Below, in pieces: positions 6,207 through 6,562 of a stretch of DNA of 6,562 nt. Position 1 is the first letter of the stretch; each line of letters opens with the position of its first letter. The stretch lies in assembly GCA_946481135.1 (NCBI GenBank), contig CAMLMQ010000169.1, forward strand, positions 1 through 6,562. Reading direction: 5' to 3'. The translations under genes and the position numbers were made by a program. This DNA comes from an uncultured Microbacteriaceae bacterium (lineage in GTDB: Bacteria > Actinomycetota > Actinomycetes > Actinomycetales > Microbacteriaceae). Below the pieces are notes generated by a model. It was not told where the DNA came from and did no database searches. It saw nothing but the letters and a program-made list of their open reading frames with translations.

Positions 6207-6230
6207 CACCCCTCACAGAGAGCCCTTGAA

Positions 6231-6562
6231 GTGGTAGACCCGACAGAGACCATCGTCCCGGCCGATCCGAGCGTGATCGCGGGGCTGGACTATTGGCGGA
6301 CCCTGCCGATCAAGCAGCAGCCCGAGTGGCCCGACCCCGACGCGGTCGCGGCAGCCTCGGCGCAGATCGCGACCTTCCCTCCGCTCGTCTTCGCCGGTGA
6401 GGTCGACATCCTGCGCGACCGTCTGGCCCGGGCCGCGCGTGGCGAGTCGTTCCTGCTGCAGGGCGGCGACTGCGCCGAGACGTTCGCCGGGGCCACGGCC
6501 GATCAGATCCGCAACCGCGTGAAGACGCTGCTGCAGATGGCCGTCGTGCTCACCTACGGCGC
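6231..6562 (+). CDS. aroG: Class II 3-deoxy-7-phosphoheptulonate (DAHP) synthase, N-terminal part (3' truncated)
   Basis: This gene encodes the first enzyme of the shikimate pathway, condensing phosphoenolpyruvate with erythrose 4-phosphate to supply aromatic amino acids. The visible 110 residues run off the window end. YWRTLPIKQQPEWPD (residues 21-35) and the LLQGGDCAETFAG block (75-87) are hallmarks of the class II (plant and mycobacterial type) family, with C81 as the expected metal-ligand cysteine (codon 6471-6473). The class I fold of E. coli AroF/G/H is excluded by these motifs. The GTG at 6231 is the first start codon in frame after plsC; the frame is open upstream but holds no ATG, GTG or TTG back to the plsC stop. 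A weak AGAGAG lies about nine bases upstream. The symbol follows the mycobacterial class II gene; other names are used for the same enzyme. Feedback-binding segments typical of this family would be mostly outside the window. Confidence 0.92.
   Translation, partial: MVDPTETIVPADPSVIAGLDYWRTLPIKQQPEWPDPDAVAAASAQIATFPPLVFAGEVDILRDRLARAARGESFLLQGGDCAETFAGATADQIRNRVKTLLQMAVVLTYG

Overview
The window is GC-rich, densely coded DNA from an actinobacterium, most likely of the Microbacteriaceae type. This is inferred from the strong G/C third-position bias, frequent GTG starts, an actinobacterial-type glucokinase, a 607-residue FadD15-like acyl-CoA ligase and a class II DAHP synthase. I recall a similar gene order (pyruvate carboxylase, MinD-like ATPase, peptide deformylase, acyl-CoA ligase, ROK glucokinase, acyltransferase, DAHP synthase) from Microbacteriaceae chromosomes. 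I could not check this by search. No mobile element, CRISPR array, rRNA or tRNA gene was seen.

Layout. Bases 1-2408 hold a tightly packed plus-strand operon: the 3' end of pyruvate carboxylase (pyc), a MinD/ParA-like ATPase four bases downstream, and peptide deformylase (def) overlapping the ATPase by four bases. Bases 2409-2545 separate def from the convergent fadD gene and contain a striking three-arm inverted repeat that can serve as a terminator for both directions. The acyl-CoA ligase runs on the minus strand from 4369 to 2546. An 84-base divergent promoter region (4370-4453) separates it from a plus-strand series: ROK glucokinase (4454-5422), a PlsC-type acyltransferase (5435-6142) and the 5' end of class II DAHP synthase (6231 to the window end).

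The genes are housekeeping and central-metabolic: anaplerosis (pyc), N-terminal protein processing (def), fatty acid activation (fadD), glucose phosphorylation (glk), glycerophospholipid synthesis (plsC) and entry to the shikimate pathway (DAHP synthase). The MinD-like ATPase is the only gene without an assignable role. It has an acidic, proline-rich N-terminal tail, an NLG-containing linker and a DANPD motif, which resemble the ATPases linked to type VII (ESX) secretion (EspI-like), yet no secretion gene is visible here.

I do not see an unambiguous new biological system. The items most worth a second look are the three-arm repeat between def and fadD, the orphan EspI-like ATPase, and a recurring TAG(A/G)CT -10-like element ahead of three consecutive plus-strand genes, two of which look leaderless.
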